The notes under the pieces are model-generated. The model ran no database searches. It was not told the DNA's origin and saw only the letters and a list, made by a program, of their open reading frames with translations. From CS3-C152 sp964347025 (lineage in GTDB: Archaea > Aenigmatarchaeota > Aenigmatarchaeia > QMZP01 > QMZT01), in assembly GCA_964347025.1 (NCBI GenBank), contig CAYFWU010000023.1, forward strand, positions 1 to 15,029: DNA of 15,029 nucleotides, in the 5' to 3' direction. Of the stretch, positions 6,515-13,253 are shown piece by piece (within the stretch, counting starts at the first letter, position 1; the number at the start of each line of letters is the position of its first letter). Position numbers and translations under genes: made by a program.

Positions 6515-8056
6515 CTACTTGCTAAAGAATCTCCTGACCGCGGGGTGCATATCCTCCATGTGCTGCATCGCGATCTCCTCGTAAAGTTGGTAAATAATCA
6601 TTACAGCAAGCAAAATTCCTGTTCCCGTCCCCAGCGCTCCTGTGAAGTCTGCGAAGGCCGCCAGGAATCCTACGGCAGCTCCGCCGAGTACCGCTAGTAC
6701 CGGGATGTATCTGTTCAAAACCTTTTCTATTATACGTATATCCCTTCGATACCCCGGAATCTGCATACCCGTGGATTCTATCTGGCCGGCGACACTCTTC
6801 GCATCCATTCCTGCCGTGTTCACCCAGAATATGGAGAACACGATCGCTCCGCCTATCAGGAAGAGCGAATACGTGACAAGCCTAACCACGTCCAGAGGAG
6901 CAATGGTTGTCAGTGCTGTCAGGCCGAGAGAAGAAACCCCTAGGTACCAGACTACCGCCCCCAGCAGGCCGAAACCAAGAACTATCTTCAGGCCTCCAGA
7001 TTTCCTTGTAAAGTAAACCAGGAGCGCTCCTATCAGGGCGAAGAGGCCTATTGAAATCATTATTCCCGCGATCGCCTCTGTCCTTGGGACCATGAGAAAG
7101 TAGATCAGTCCTCCGGTTGGATTTCCGGATGAATCGAACGTCCCTATCCAAGCGTTTCCTCCCTGCTGGGAAAGGACACGGGCGAAAACCTGTATGTTCG
7201 CAAGCAAGGCCGCTATGAGAATGACCGGAATGTTCGAGGTGTAAAGGAATTTCAGTGGCCAACGCCTTCCGAAACCCCTTACAGTAGAGAAGGCGAGAGG
7301 GATTTCCACCCTTATCGCCTGCGCGTAAACCACAAGGAAGAAAACTATGAGCGTCGCAAGTATCGGCAGCAGGGCGAAGAACGCCTGCAGGGGTTCTCCC
7401 GCTGAAAGCGCGAGGACGGCGAACGGAAGTTGACCGACAGGGGGACTACCCGCAGAAGGGAGGGTTCCTCCCTGTGTGAGAGGGTTGAAGGCTCCTATGA
7501 CTATGGTCTTCGCTACACCTGCAACAATGAAAAGACCTACTCCTGATCCGAAACCCCACTTCGAAATCAGCTCGTCCATGAATATTATTAACCAACCACC
7601 GAGGGCCAGCTGGAAAACAACGATTGGTATGAAGCCCGCGTTCAGGGCCGGAACCGCCCCGAAGACGACGTAGGCCCACCCTTCCACGACACAGAAGAGG
7701 ATCGCGAGGAGTTTCTGCGTTCCCTGGAAGAGGGTTCGTCCCTTGTCGCTGGAAAGATCCCAGGGGATTATCTTGGATCCGACCAGCAGCTGAAGTATAA
7801 TGGATGCGGTCACGATAGGCCCGATACCCAATGTAATTAAAGATCCAAAGGTAGAACCAAGGAGGATTTCCAGGTATCTCAGGTACTCGTATCCTGACGG
7901 CGAGATTCCGTAGATCGTTACCTGAGACATCACGTAGTATATGAAAAGAATGATTCCTGTCCATTTCAGCTTGTCCCTGAATGTCAGTCTTTTAATCGGC
8001 TCGGTTATCCCGGGCAGTCTCTTCAGCAATCCGATATATGAATCCTCCAAACTCAT
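6515..8056 (-). CDS. secY: Preprotein translocase subunit SecY
   Basis: This is the channel-forming subunit of the archaeal Sec61/SecY translocase, which exports and inserts proteins across the cytoplasmic membrane. Seen in 513 residues: an amino start typical of archaeal SecY (KRLPGITEPIKRLTFRDKLKWTG), about ten hydrophobic helices, the LLVGSKIIPWDLSSDKGRTLFQGTQKLLA cytoplasmic loop (about 90-120), the conserved large cytoplasmic loop with QAIRVEIPLAFSTVRGFGRRWPLKFLYTSNIPVIL around 245-280, and MQIPGYRRDIRIIEKVLNRYIP before the last helices. Length is slightly above the usual 430-500. It has its own promoter and is split from the upstream L15 gene by a zinc-ribbon gene and an oppositely oriented small membrane gene. 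The adenylate kinase gene that often follows secY is absent; a GIY-YIG gene follows instead. Confidence 0.97.
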   Translation of the reverse strand: MSLEDSYIGLLKRLPGITEPIKRLTFRDKLKWTGIILFIYYVMSQVTIYGISPSGYEYLRYLEILLGSTFGSLITLGIGPIVTASIILQLLVGSKIIPWDLSSDKGRTLFQGTQKLLAILFCVVEGWAYVVFGAVPALNAGFIPIVVFQLALGGWLIIFMDELISKWGFGSGVGLFIVAGVAKTIVIGAFNPLTQGGTLPSAGSPPVGQLPFAVLALSAGEPLQAFFALLPILATLIVFFLVVYAQAIRVEIPLAFSTVRGFGRRWPLKFLYTSNIPVILIAALLANIQVFARVLSQQGGNAWIGTFDSSGNPTGGLIYFLMVPRTEAIAGIMISIGLFALIGALLVYFTRKSGGLKIVLGFGLLGAVVWYLGVSSLGLTALTTIAPLDVVRLVTYSLFLIGGAIVFSIFWVNTAGMDAKSVAGQIESTGMQIPGYRRDIRIIEKVLNRYIPVLAVLGGAAVGFLAAFADFTGALGTGTGILLAVMIIYQLYEEIAMQHMEDMHPAVRRFFSK

Positions 8057-8070
8057 AGAAAAACCTTTTG

Positions 8071-8084
8071 ATAAATATATTTAT
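8071..8084. promoter_or_regulatory. Palindromic TATA box shared by secY and the divergent small gene
   Basis: ATAAATATATTTAT is a perfect 14-base inverted repeat and the only TATA-like element in the 47 bases between the two start codons. Its centre is about 21.5 bases from the secY ATG (8056) and 26.5 from the ATG of the divergent gene (8104). One box therefore seems to set transcription in both directions, with little or no leader on either message. The strand choice would depend on BRE elements, which I cannot call. Confidence 0.6.
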
Positions 8085-8103
8085 AAGCATTGTTAATAAA
8101 TTT

Positions 8104-8331
8104 ATGGAAAAAAATGAGGCCATAGCAATGATTATTGCGCTAATCCTTGTGATTGTCGTGGCGAATTTCACTTCTGATTACTTCCTCTCGATAGATCCTA
8201 ATTTCAATATCCTCCACTTCGGCCTCTCCATAGTAATTGGAGGGATCTGCGGAGGGGTTTTCTACCTTGTTGCATACAGGCTGCTGAAGCGCGGTCAGTC
8301 AGAATCCTCTTCAACAACCAGCGGACCGTGA
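8104..8331 (+). CDS. Small two-helix membrane protein divergent from secY
   Basis: I do not recognise this 75-residue protein. Seen: a charged start (MEKNEA), a first helix (IAMIIALILVIVVANF), a short loop with DYFLSIDPNF, a second helix (FGLSIVIGGICGGVFYLVAY) with small residues, then a basic turn (RLLKRGQ) and a serine/threonine tail. The frame extends back to a TTG at 8068, but the ATG at 8104 is chosen because the shared TATA box is about 26 bases before it, and the TTG would lie upstream of the box. Sharing a promoter with secY suggests coordinated expression; a role beside the translocon is only a guess. Its last 37 bases overlap the antisense zinc-ribbon gene. Confidence 0.7.
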   Translation: MEKNEAIAMIIALILVIVVANFTSDYFLSIDPNFNILHFGLSIVIGGICGGVFYLVAYRLLKRGQSESSSTTSGP

Positions 8332-8432
8332 TAGCCGCATTTCTTGCACTGATACTGGATCCCTAGCTTCGCTCCCATCCACAATGTCACGCTCTTCGAT
8401 CCGCATGCAGGACATTTTTTAACTCTTTGCAT
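8295..8432 (-). CDS. 45-residue zinc-ribbon protein
   Basis: An ATG at 8432 opens a 45-codon frame ending in TGA at 8295. Seen: CPACGS near the start and CKKCGYHGPLVVEED near the end, two CxxC knuckles about 21 residues apart, separated by LWMGAKLGIQYQ, which together would hold one zinc ion. Short zinc ribbons ending in CxxCGYxGPLV are, to my knowledge, common in archaea and of unknown role. It starts five bases after the L15 stop in the same orientation, so it is probably cotranscribed with the ribosomal proteins. Its 3' end runs 37 bases into the convergent small membrane gene. It is short, but the double CxxC pattern and operon position make it real. Confidence 0.8.
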   Translation of the reverse strand: MQRVKKCPACGSKSVTLWMGAKLGIQYQCKKCGYHGPLVVEEDSD

Positions 8433-8437
8433 GGATC

Positions 8438-8833
8438 TCACTCAGCTATCGCTTTCCCGCCCGCCTTCTCGATCTTTTCCTTTGCATGTTTAGAAAAAGT
8501 CTTTGCTCTCACAACGAGTTTTTTCGTTATGTTTCCTGAACCGAGAACCTTGTCATATCCCAGGTCTTTCAGAACTATCTCCTTTTTATCCTTTGCGAGG
8601 TTTTCGAGGTCTCTGAGGTTTATTGACTTTACGGATTTCGAGGTCTTTGAAATAAAGCCCTTTGGTTTTCCAATGTGTCCTCTTTCATACCTGAGAACCC
8701 ATGATTTCCTGTGTTTTTTCGATCCCGAGTATCCTTTGCCTCCCCTATGTCCCTTGCCTCTACATTTCTTGATTCCTCCCCTTCCAAGGGTTCGCGTCCC
8801 CCTCTTCTTCTCTGTCTTGGTTTTCCTTGCCAT
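8438..8833 (-). CDS. rpl15: 50S ribosomal protein L15 (uL15)
   Basis: This structural protein of the large ribosomal subunit binds 23S rRNA. Seen in 131 residues: the glycine- and basic-rich amino arm (TRTLGRGGIKKCRGKGHRGGKGY), then HIGKPKGF, INLRDLENLA, and a carboxy domain with ITKKLVVRAKTFSKHAKEKIEKAGGKA, all as in archaeal L15. It is slightly shorter than many archaeal homologues. The ATG directly follows the L30 stop, and AAAGGATGAT near the end of L30 serves as its ribosome site. It sits in the order S5-L30-L15. Confidence 0.95.
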   Translation of the reverse strand: MARKTKTEKKRGTRTLGRGGIKKCRGKGHRGGKGYSGSKKHRKSWVLRYERGHIGKPKGFISKTSKSVKSINLRDLENLAKDKKEIVLKDLGYDKVLGSGNITKKLVVRAKTFSKHAKEKIEKAGGKAIAE

Positions 8834-9262
8834 CTACATCATCCTTTGCAGGAGATCGTTGATCTTTTCTCCCCTGTAACCTAGAGCTCCCCTTGGATAC
8901 GGGACCTTCACATGCCTGTATCCTTTCTTGGGAGGATTCATCCTGAAAACGGGTTTTAGTTCTTCGACTTCCTTGAGATTTTTTGACTTCTTTATCTTTG
9001 CGAGAATGGTCTTGGTTTGCTTTGTATCTACCTTCTTGTCCCCCGTCATTCTCCCTCTTTCAGATATCAACTTTTCAAGGGTCTTGTCGTTTATTTCACC
9101 CCACGTCACGAAATCTCTCACTTTCTTTATCATACCCTCTATAGCGGGGTCTTTCCTGATCAAAACACAGTGATTGATTCTGTTCAACCTTAACATCTTT
9201 AACGTATCCTTTAATTCCTTCCTAAGGTTCACGCTTCCCCTCACCCTTACTACCGCTAGCAT
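8834..9262 (-). CDS. rpl30: 50S ribosomal protein L30 (uL30)
   Basis: This is an archaeal-type L30, longer than the 60-residue bacterial form. Seen: an amino ferredoxin-like core (LAVVRVRGSVNLRKELKDTLKMLRL, NHCVLI), then WGEINDKTLEKLISERGRM, and the archaeal carboxy part with FRMNPPKKGYRHVKVPYPRGALGYRG. I choose the ATG at 9262, which overlaps the S5 stop as TGATG and lies five bases after AGGTGAT; this gives 142 residues. A GTG one codon earlier is the alternative. Translation is probably coupled to S5. Confidence 0.95.
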   Translation of the reverse strand: MLAVVRVRGSVNLRKELKDTLKMLRLNRINHCVLIRKDPAIEGMIKKVRDFVTWGEINDKTLEKLISERGRMTGDKKVDTKQTKTILAKIKKSKNLKEVEELKPVFRMNPPKKGYRHVKVPYPRGALGYRGEKINDLLQRMM

Positions 9263-10146
9263 CACATATCACCTTTCGTACGGCTAAGGTTTTTGAGGGC
9301 CTCAACAACCGCGAAAGCTAGGTTTCCTCGCGTTGAGGTCATGCCGTACGTCTTTACCCATACGTCTCTGATTCCGGCAAGCCTGATCACTTTCTTTGTC
9401 TCGTCCCCTGCCACGATCCCCACGCCCGTAGGCGTCGGGAGCAGAACGACTTTAACTGACCCTACTTTACCCTCGATCTTGAATGGAATAGAATGATCTC
9501 CCCCGCAGTTGCATTCCCAAGAGCCGCAGCCCCTTCTTACCTTTATAACGTTAAGCTTTGCCTGCTGCAAAGCCTTTTCTATTGCTACTCGATGTTCGTT
9601 GGAAACGGACTTTCCGATCCCGACGATTCCGTCTTCGTTACCAACAACCATTACGGCATTTAGCTTGAATCTCCTTCCTGATTTGTGCATTCGGGCTGTC
9701 ATCTTTGTCGGCGTTCTTCGAGCACCACCACCCTTTCCGGGAGTTCCTCCGATGTAGATCAGCTCCTGTTTGATTTCAGGAACGAGATAATCAACAACCT
9801 CGGGTTCAAGAATTATTTCTCCTTTCTCCAGCAGATCTTCAAGGCTCTTATACTCCCCTTTCAGAACCTCGTTTCCGAGCCTGGTTTTCGGAACCCATTC
9901 AGCAATTTCCTCTTCCCTTCTTCTGACATCCCTTCTTCTCGGCCCTTTCTCTTCCCTGGTCTCCTTCTTCGCTTTCTCGGTAACTTCCTCTTTTGTTTTC
10001 TTTCCCCTGGCTATCTGTCTCTCGATCTTTTTCTCTGTTTTCTTATCTGTTTTTTCCTCTACCTCTTTCTTCTCCTCAACAACTTCCTTTTCCTTCTCTA
10101 TTTCCTTCCTGGTTTCCTCGTGTTTCGTTCGCTTTTTCTGGGTCAT
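9262..10146 (-). CDS. rps5: 30S ribosomal protein S5 (uS5) with long charged N-terminal extension
   Basis: This small-subunit ribosomal protein acts in decoding accuracy. Seen in 294 residues: the archaeal core starting at WVPKTRLGNEV (about 84), then EPEVVDYLVPEI, VVGNEDGIVGIGKS, RRGCGSWECNCGGDHSIPF, LLPTPTGVGIVAGDE and LAGIRDVWVKTYGMTST. The usual archaeal length is about 200-235. The excess is an amino extension of about 80 residues made almost wholly of K, E, R and T, likely helical or disordered, plus a glycine-rich insertion (GGTPGKGGGARRTPTK) before the MHKSGRRF element. AGGGAG six bases or so upstream of the ATG, and TATA-like elements at 10166-10175 and 10186-10193, support the start. 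L18 and other usual upstream spc genes are missing; bud32 lies there instead. Confidence 0.95.
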   Translation of the reverse strand: MTQKKRTKHEETRKEIEKEKEVVEEKKEVEEKTDKKTEKKIERQIARGKKTKEEVTEKAKKETREEKGPRRRDVRRREEEIAEWVPKTRLGNEVLKGEYKSLEDLLEKGEIILEPEVVDYLVPEIKQELIYIGGTPGKGGGARRTPTKMTARMHKSGRRFKLNAVMVVGNEDGIVGIGKSVSNEHRVAIEKALQQAKLNVIKVRRGCGSWECNCGGDHSIPFKIEGKVGSVKVVLLPTPTGVGIVAGDETKKVIRLAGIRDVWVKTYGMTSTRGNLAFAVVEALKNLSRTKGDM

Positions 10147-10165
10147 GATCTCCCTTTGAAATAAT

Positions 10166-10175
10166 CTTTATATTG
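10166..10175 (-). promoter_or_regulatory. Probable TATA box of the S5-L30-L15 transcript
   Basis: The minus strand reads CAATATAAAG, centred about 25 bases before the S5 ATG. A second candidate (ATAAATA at about 10186-10193) overlaps the last codons of bud32 and would leave a leader of about 19 bases containing the AGGGAG ribosome site. The sequence does not decide between them. Readthrough from bud32 is also possible, because the gap is only 37 bases. Confidence 0.4.
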
Positions 10176-10183
10176 AAATATAC

Positions 10184-10783
10184 TTATTTATATCTTCTCC
10201 TCTTTTTAATCTTTTCCATCCTTTCCACTACGTCTTTCGATTTTGCGTATTTAGAATAAGAATTCACAATCCCCTTCCAACAATCCTCCAGGATCTCAAA
10301 ATGTGTCGATTTCAGGGCCTCGTAGAGCAGAAAGAGATCAACAGCCTGATCCTCTGTCTTCTCGGAAAACTTCCCCAGGCCAAAGTCTATGAGATAAACC
10401 TCTTTCCCTTTAAGTATCATGTTAGATGTTGTTAAATCCCCGTGTATGATGCCGGAGGAATGCAGTTTAGCGATCATTTTTCCCATACTTTCACAGACTG
10501 AATCCCTTCTCTTCTTTTCCATCCTGTTCAGAACATCCTTTAGCCTTTCTCCCTTCACGTATTCCATAACCAGCTTGAATTCGTCCTCTGTCCGGACCTT
10601 GGGAACAGTCACGCCAGAACCACTCGATCTCTCCATGAGCTTCGCTTCTCCTTTCGTGCGCTGCTTCCTTATCTTCCGATCGAGGTCAGGAATCCTATAA
10701 CCTTTCGATATTCGTTCCTTTACGAGCTTTCCCTTCTCAAGGTAAAGGATCGCTTCCGCCCCTCTCTGGATGATTTTTTTCAT
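10184..10783 (-). CDS. bud32: Bud32/PRPK atypical kinase of the KEOPS complex
   Basis: Bud32 is the small atypical kinase/ATPase of KEOPS, which with Kae1 makes t6A on tRNAs that read ANN codons. Seen in 199 residues: RGAEAILYL near the start, VKERISKGYRIPDLD with the catalytic lysine region, MEYVKGERL, the signature catalytic loop HGDLTTSN (114-121), LIDFGLGKFS with the DFG metal site (133-135), EDQAVDLFLLYEAL, and a basic carboxy end (KIKKRRRYK). It is a standalone protein, not fused to Kae1. The frame is open to a TTG at 10825, but the ATG at 10783 is 25 bases from a TATA box and begins just before the conserved core, so I use it. It shares its promoter with the beta-propeller gene and lies 37 bases upstream of S5. 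Confidence 0.93.
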   Translation of the reverse strand: MKKIIQRGAEAILYLEKGKLVKERISKGYRIPDLDRKIRKQRTKGEAKLMERSSGSGVTVPKVRTEDEFKLVMEYVKGERLKDVLNRMEKKRRDSVCESMGKMIAKLHSSGIIHGDLTTSNMILKGKEVYLIDFGLGKFSEKTEDQAVDLFLLYEALKSTHFEILEDCWKGIVNSYSKYAKSKDVVERMEKIKKRRRYK

Positions 10784-10804
10784 AAGAATTTCGATGTGTT
10801 CGTG

Positions 10805-10812
10805 ATTTAAAT
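10805..10812. promoter_or_regulatory. Palindromic TATA box shared by bud32 and the beta-propeller gene
   Basis: ATTTAAAT is a perfect inverted repeat in the 52 bases between the two start codons. Its centre is 25.5 bases from the bud32 ATG (10783) and 27.5 from the beta-propeller ATG (10836). It is the second such arrangement in the window, after 8071-8084. No ribosome site precedes either ATG, so both messages are predicted to be leaderless. Confidence 0.55.
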
Positions 10813-10835
10813 GCCTTGTTTTCAAATTTTATTCG

Positions 10836-12098
10836 ATGGTGGAGTACGGAGAGATCGAAGGTAGCGGGTTTGAAGAGTTCGAGATGGAGCTCGGGAGCTT
10901 TACTGTAAAGAAAAGAATCCCCAAGTTCTGGGAGATTTCCTACGGAGGGAGCATTCTCTGCTCTCCTGAAATAGTGGATGGTGTTGTTTATTTCGGATGC
11001 GCTGACGGGTATGTTTATGCGGTTGACGCTGAGAGGGGGAAGGAGATATGGAGATTCAAAACAGAAGGTCTGATGTTTGAGGTGGTTTTTTACAAAGGTT
11101 TTATATACACTTCCTCGTATGACGGGAACGTTTACGCGATCAAAGCGAAGACAGGCAAGGGCGTGTGGAAATTCCATGCAGGTGAACCGACGTTAGGATG
11201 TTTAGTTTCGGAAGACACTGTATACGCCTCCTCCAAGAACGGAAACGTTTACGCGTTGAATCCCGAAACAGGCGAAGAGAGATGGAGATTCAGGACAGGT
11301 TACTGGGTTGCAGGGGCTCTCGTCCCCTACAAGAATCTTTTATTCATCGGCTCATTCGACAACAATCTTTATGCTGTTGACAAGGACAGCGGAAAGGAAT
11401 CATGGCACTTCAGATCGGGCGGATACATTTCCTTCAAGCCCTCGATCCACAAGGACGTGATATACTTCAGTTCTGATGACAACAACGTCTACGCAGTGGA
11501 CATAAACAAGAGAAAGGAATTATGGAGGGTGGTGACAGGTAAAATGGGAAGCTCGTCTATTCCAGTGATAGAAGGGAATGTCCTCTACTATGCTGGAACC
11601 AGGGAAGGGAATGTCTATGCTCTGGACCTGGAAACAGGGAAGGTAATCTGGAGATTCACAACAGGAACCAAAATCGCAGCCATGCGTGCCCTCATAATCG
11701 GTAACGATCTTTACTTCTCCTGTTTCGATGGGAACCTGTACGTCCTAGAAAAGAACACGGGAAAATCACTTCGGACATTCCGAACCTCCGGTCCCATGGC
11801 AGGGAGCTACCCGAAACTTTACAAAGGGAAGATCTACTTCGGCTCTTGGGACTGCAATTTGTACTGCATAAACCCGGAAGGAAAGGAGATCTGGCGCTTC
11901 CAAACTTCCACTACGCAACAGTCAACAATCCCTCCTGACGAATGGGTGGCAAGCTACAGAAAGGGAGCAGGGGAAGAAGAGGAGAAAGAGGAAGAAAAAT
12001 ATGTCAACGTCTCGGAACAAGGGATGGACGAATCCGAATATTCAACCAAGAGCGAGTACCAGGTTAAGGTCGAATACCAGCAGAAGATGAAGTATTGA
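10836..12098 (+). CDS. Cytoplasmic eight-bladed PQQ-type beta-propeller protein
   Basis: This is a repeat protein of the PQQ/BamB-like propeller class; its ligand or partner is unknown. Seen in 420 residues: eight copies of the pattern GNVYAVDxxTGKExWRF spaced about 40 residues apart, at roughly 59-74, 98-113, 137-152, 177-192, 217-232, 258-274, 299-315 and 340-355, enough to close an eight-bladed propeller. There is no signal peptide or membrane helix, so it is probably cytoplasmic, unlike many PQQ-repeat proteins. After the propeller come an acidic run (EEEEKEEEK, 380-388) and a short tail repeating the six-residue pattern xEYxxK (SEYSTK, SEYQVK, VEYQQK). The blade pattern alone does not show PQQ binding. 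It is divergent from bud32 and shares its TATA box. Confidence 0.85.
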   Translation: MVEYGEIEGSGFEEFEMELGSFTVKKRIPKFWEISYGGSILCSPEIVDGVVYFGCADGYVYAVDAERGKEIWRFKTEGLMFEVVFYKGFIYTSSYDGNVYAIKAKTGKGVWKFHAGEPTLGCLVSEDTVYASSKNGNVYALNPETGEERWRFRTGYWVAGALVPYKNLLFIGSFDNNLYAVDKDSGKESWHFRSGGYISFKPSIHKDVIYFSSDDNNVYAVDINKRKELWRVVTGKMGSSSIPVIEGNVLYYAGTREGNVYALDLETGKVIWRFTTGTKIAAMRALIIGNDLYFSCFDGNLYVLEKNTGKSLRTFRTSGPMAGSYPKLYKGKIYFGSWDCNLYCINPEGKEIWRFQTSTTQQSTIPPDEWVASYRKGAGEEEEKEEEKYVNVSEQGMDESEYSTKSEYQVKVEYQQKMKY

Positions 12099-12173
12099 GT
12101 ATAGCTTTCGAGTTTTTGGCACAATATCAGAATAAATTTCTTTCAAACATAATTAAGAAATAAAAATCAAGGG

Positions 12174-13229
12174 GTGGTTGGTTTGTTGTTAAATCCTACT
12201 CAATTTAAGTATGCCGCACTTGCTTTGAGGCCTGATATTAAGGGTCTTGATTTTGGCGAATACACACTAAAAAGTGGGAGAGCTTCTGCATATTTCTGGA
12301 ATGCCGGAAACCTTATGAAGACGGGTGAAGGAGCCAGCATGAGTGGAGAGATTTACGCTGAACTTGTTGTACTGGGGAGGAAGAAGGGTGATGATCCTGA
12401 TTTCCTTATGGGGCCTGCAATGAAGGGTATTGCAATCGGAGCGATAACGGCTGATGAACTCGCAGGTCATGGGATTTACAAAAGATTCGGCTTTGATATA
12501 AAGGAGACAGAAGGATACGAAGTTATGGAATGGTCAGAGATATTAGGTGGGAAAAAGGTCAATATAGACGATGAATTCGTTGTGGATGAAATACCTCTAG
12601 ACGGAAAAGCAGCAATGGACTTGGGGAAAGAATTGTCAGAAAAATTTTCGGGTAAGAAATTTGACGTTATTCTTGCACAGTCATATGGGGGGATCGTCCC
12701 TGCTGTATTAATTGTGAAACATCTGTATGAAGACCACAAAGAGAACAAGAGATTTGTGTACAACAGAATTGCTTTAAAGAAATATGCGGATCTGAAAGAA
12801 AGGCTCATTGTTGGTGATGTTGAAGATGGAGATGTAGCAATTGTTGTCAAGTCGAAAGAAGAACCCGAAGGTCCTATAGTTGGGGATCTGAGAAAAGGTG
12901 ACGTTGTTTCACAGACAGAAGATGTTATGACAACAGCGAAAACTAAAATTGTCACTTGGGAAAAATTATGCAGCTACCGAAGCGGTCTTAAACCAGGAGG
13001 GATATACCTCGGTTTGAACAGGCAAGAGGTTACTCCTGATGGTGAGGATCCGATCGAGGTTCTTAATGAAATAGGATTCAGCATATATTCCGCTTTGAAC
13101 GCAAGAGACGTCATGACGACATTCCACAGGGTTCCAATAGAAGAGGGCAAAGAACCGCCAGTTACAGATGATATAATGAAGAGCTTCATAATGCACAACG
13201 CCAATTTCGGATCAAAACGCGTAGAATAA
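12174..13229 (+). CDS. pyrE: Divergent, enlarged orotate phosphoribosyltransferase-like protein
   Basis: This probably transfers the phosphoribosyl group of PRPP to orotate in UMP synthesis. Seen in 351 residues: FGEYTLKSGRASAYFWNAG at 27-45 and GPAMKGIAIGA at 80-90, both close to bacterial PyrE; a PRPP-loop-like TEDVMTTAKTK at 248-258; and LNRQE at 281-285. PyrE is normally about 170-220 residues. Here about 100-125 extra residues lie between the GPAMKG motif and the PRPP loop and include FDVILAQSYGGIVPAVL (163-179). The catalytic loop RKExKDHGExG is not intact; the nearest stretches are YNRIALKKYADLKE (196-209) and KSKEEPEGPIVGD (226-238). The start is GTG at 12174, but a GGGGTGG site (12171-12177) would better fit TTG at 12183 or 12186. 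It is followed 24 bases later by an OMP decarboxylase gene, which strongly supports a pyrimidine role. Confidence 0.8.
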   Translation: MVGLLLNPTQFKYAALALRPDIKGLDFGEYTLKSGRASAYFWNAGNLMKTGEGASMSGEIYAELVVLGRKKGDDPDFLMGPAMKGIAIGAITADELAGHGIYKRFGFDIKETEGYEVMEWSEILGGKKVNIDDEFVVDEIPLDGKAAMDLGKELSEKFSGKKFDVILAQSYGGIVPAVLIVKHLYEDHKENKRFVYNRIALKKYADLKERLIVGDVEDGDVAIVVKSKEEPEGPIVGDLRKGDVVSQTEDVMTTAKTKIVTWEKLCSYRSGLKPGGIYLGLNRQEVTPDGEDPIEVLNEIGFSIYSALNARDVMTTFHRVPIEEGKEPPVTDDIMKSFIMHNANFGSKRVE

Positions 13230-13239
13230 TATTTAACAA

Positions 13240-13248
13240 GGAGGTGTG
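13240..13248 (+). promoter_or_regulatory. Strong Shine-Dalgarno site of the OMP decarboxylase gene
   Basis: AAGGAGGTG lies just before the ATG at 13254 in the short gap after the OPRT-like gene. It is the best anti-16S match in the window and contrasts with the leaderless pattern of many neighbours, as expected for an internal operon gene. Confidence 0.75.
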
Positions 13249-13253
13249 ATGTT

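Noticed and set aside
7446..7964. 172-codon minus-strand open frame inside secY
   Set aside because: It is an out-of-frame shadow of SecY, rich in Arg and Gly with no membrane pattern.
8427..8879. 150-codon plus-strand open frame across L15
   Set aside because: It is antisense to the well-supported L15 gene and has no recognisable protein features.
9685..10164. 159-codon open frame on the plus strand, rich in Phe and Leu
   Set aside because: It is the antisense of the K/E-rich extension of S5; the composition follows from complementing AAG and GAA codons, and no start signal or family pattern is seen.
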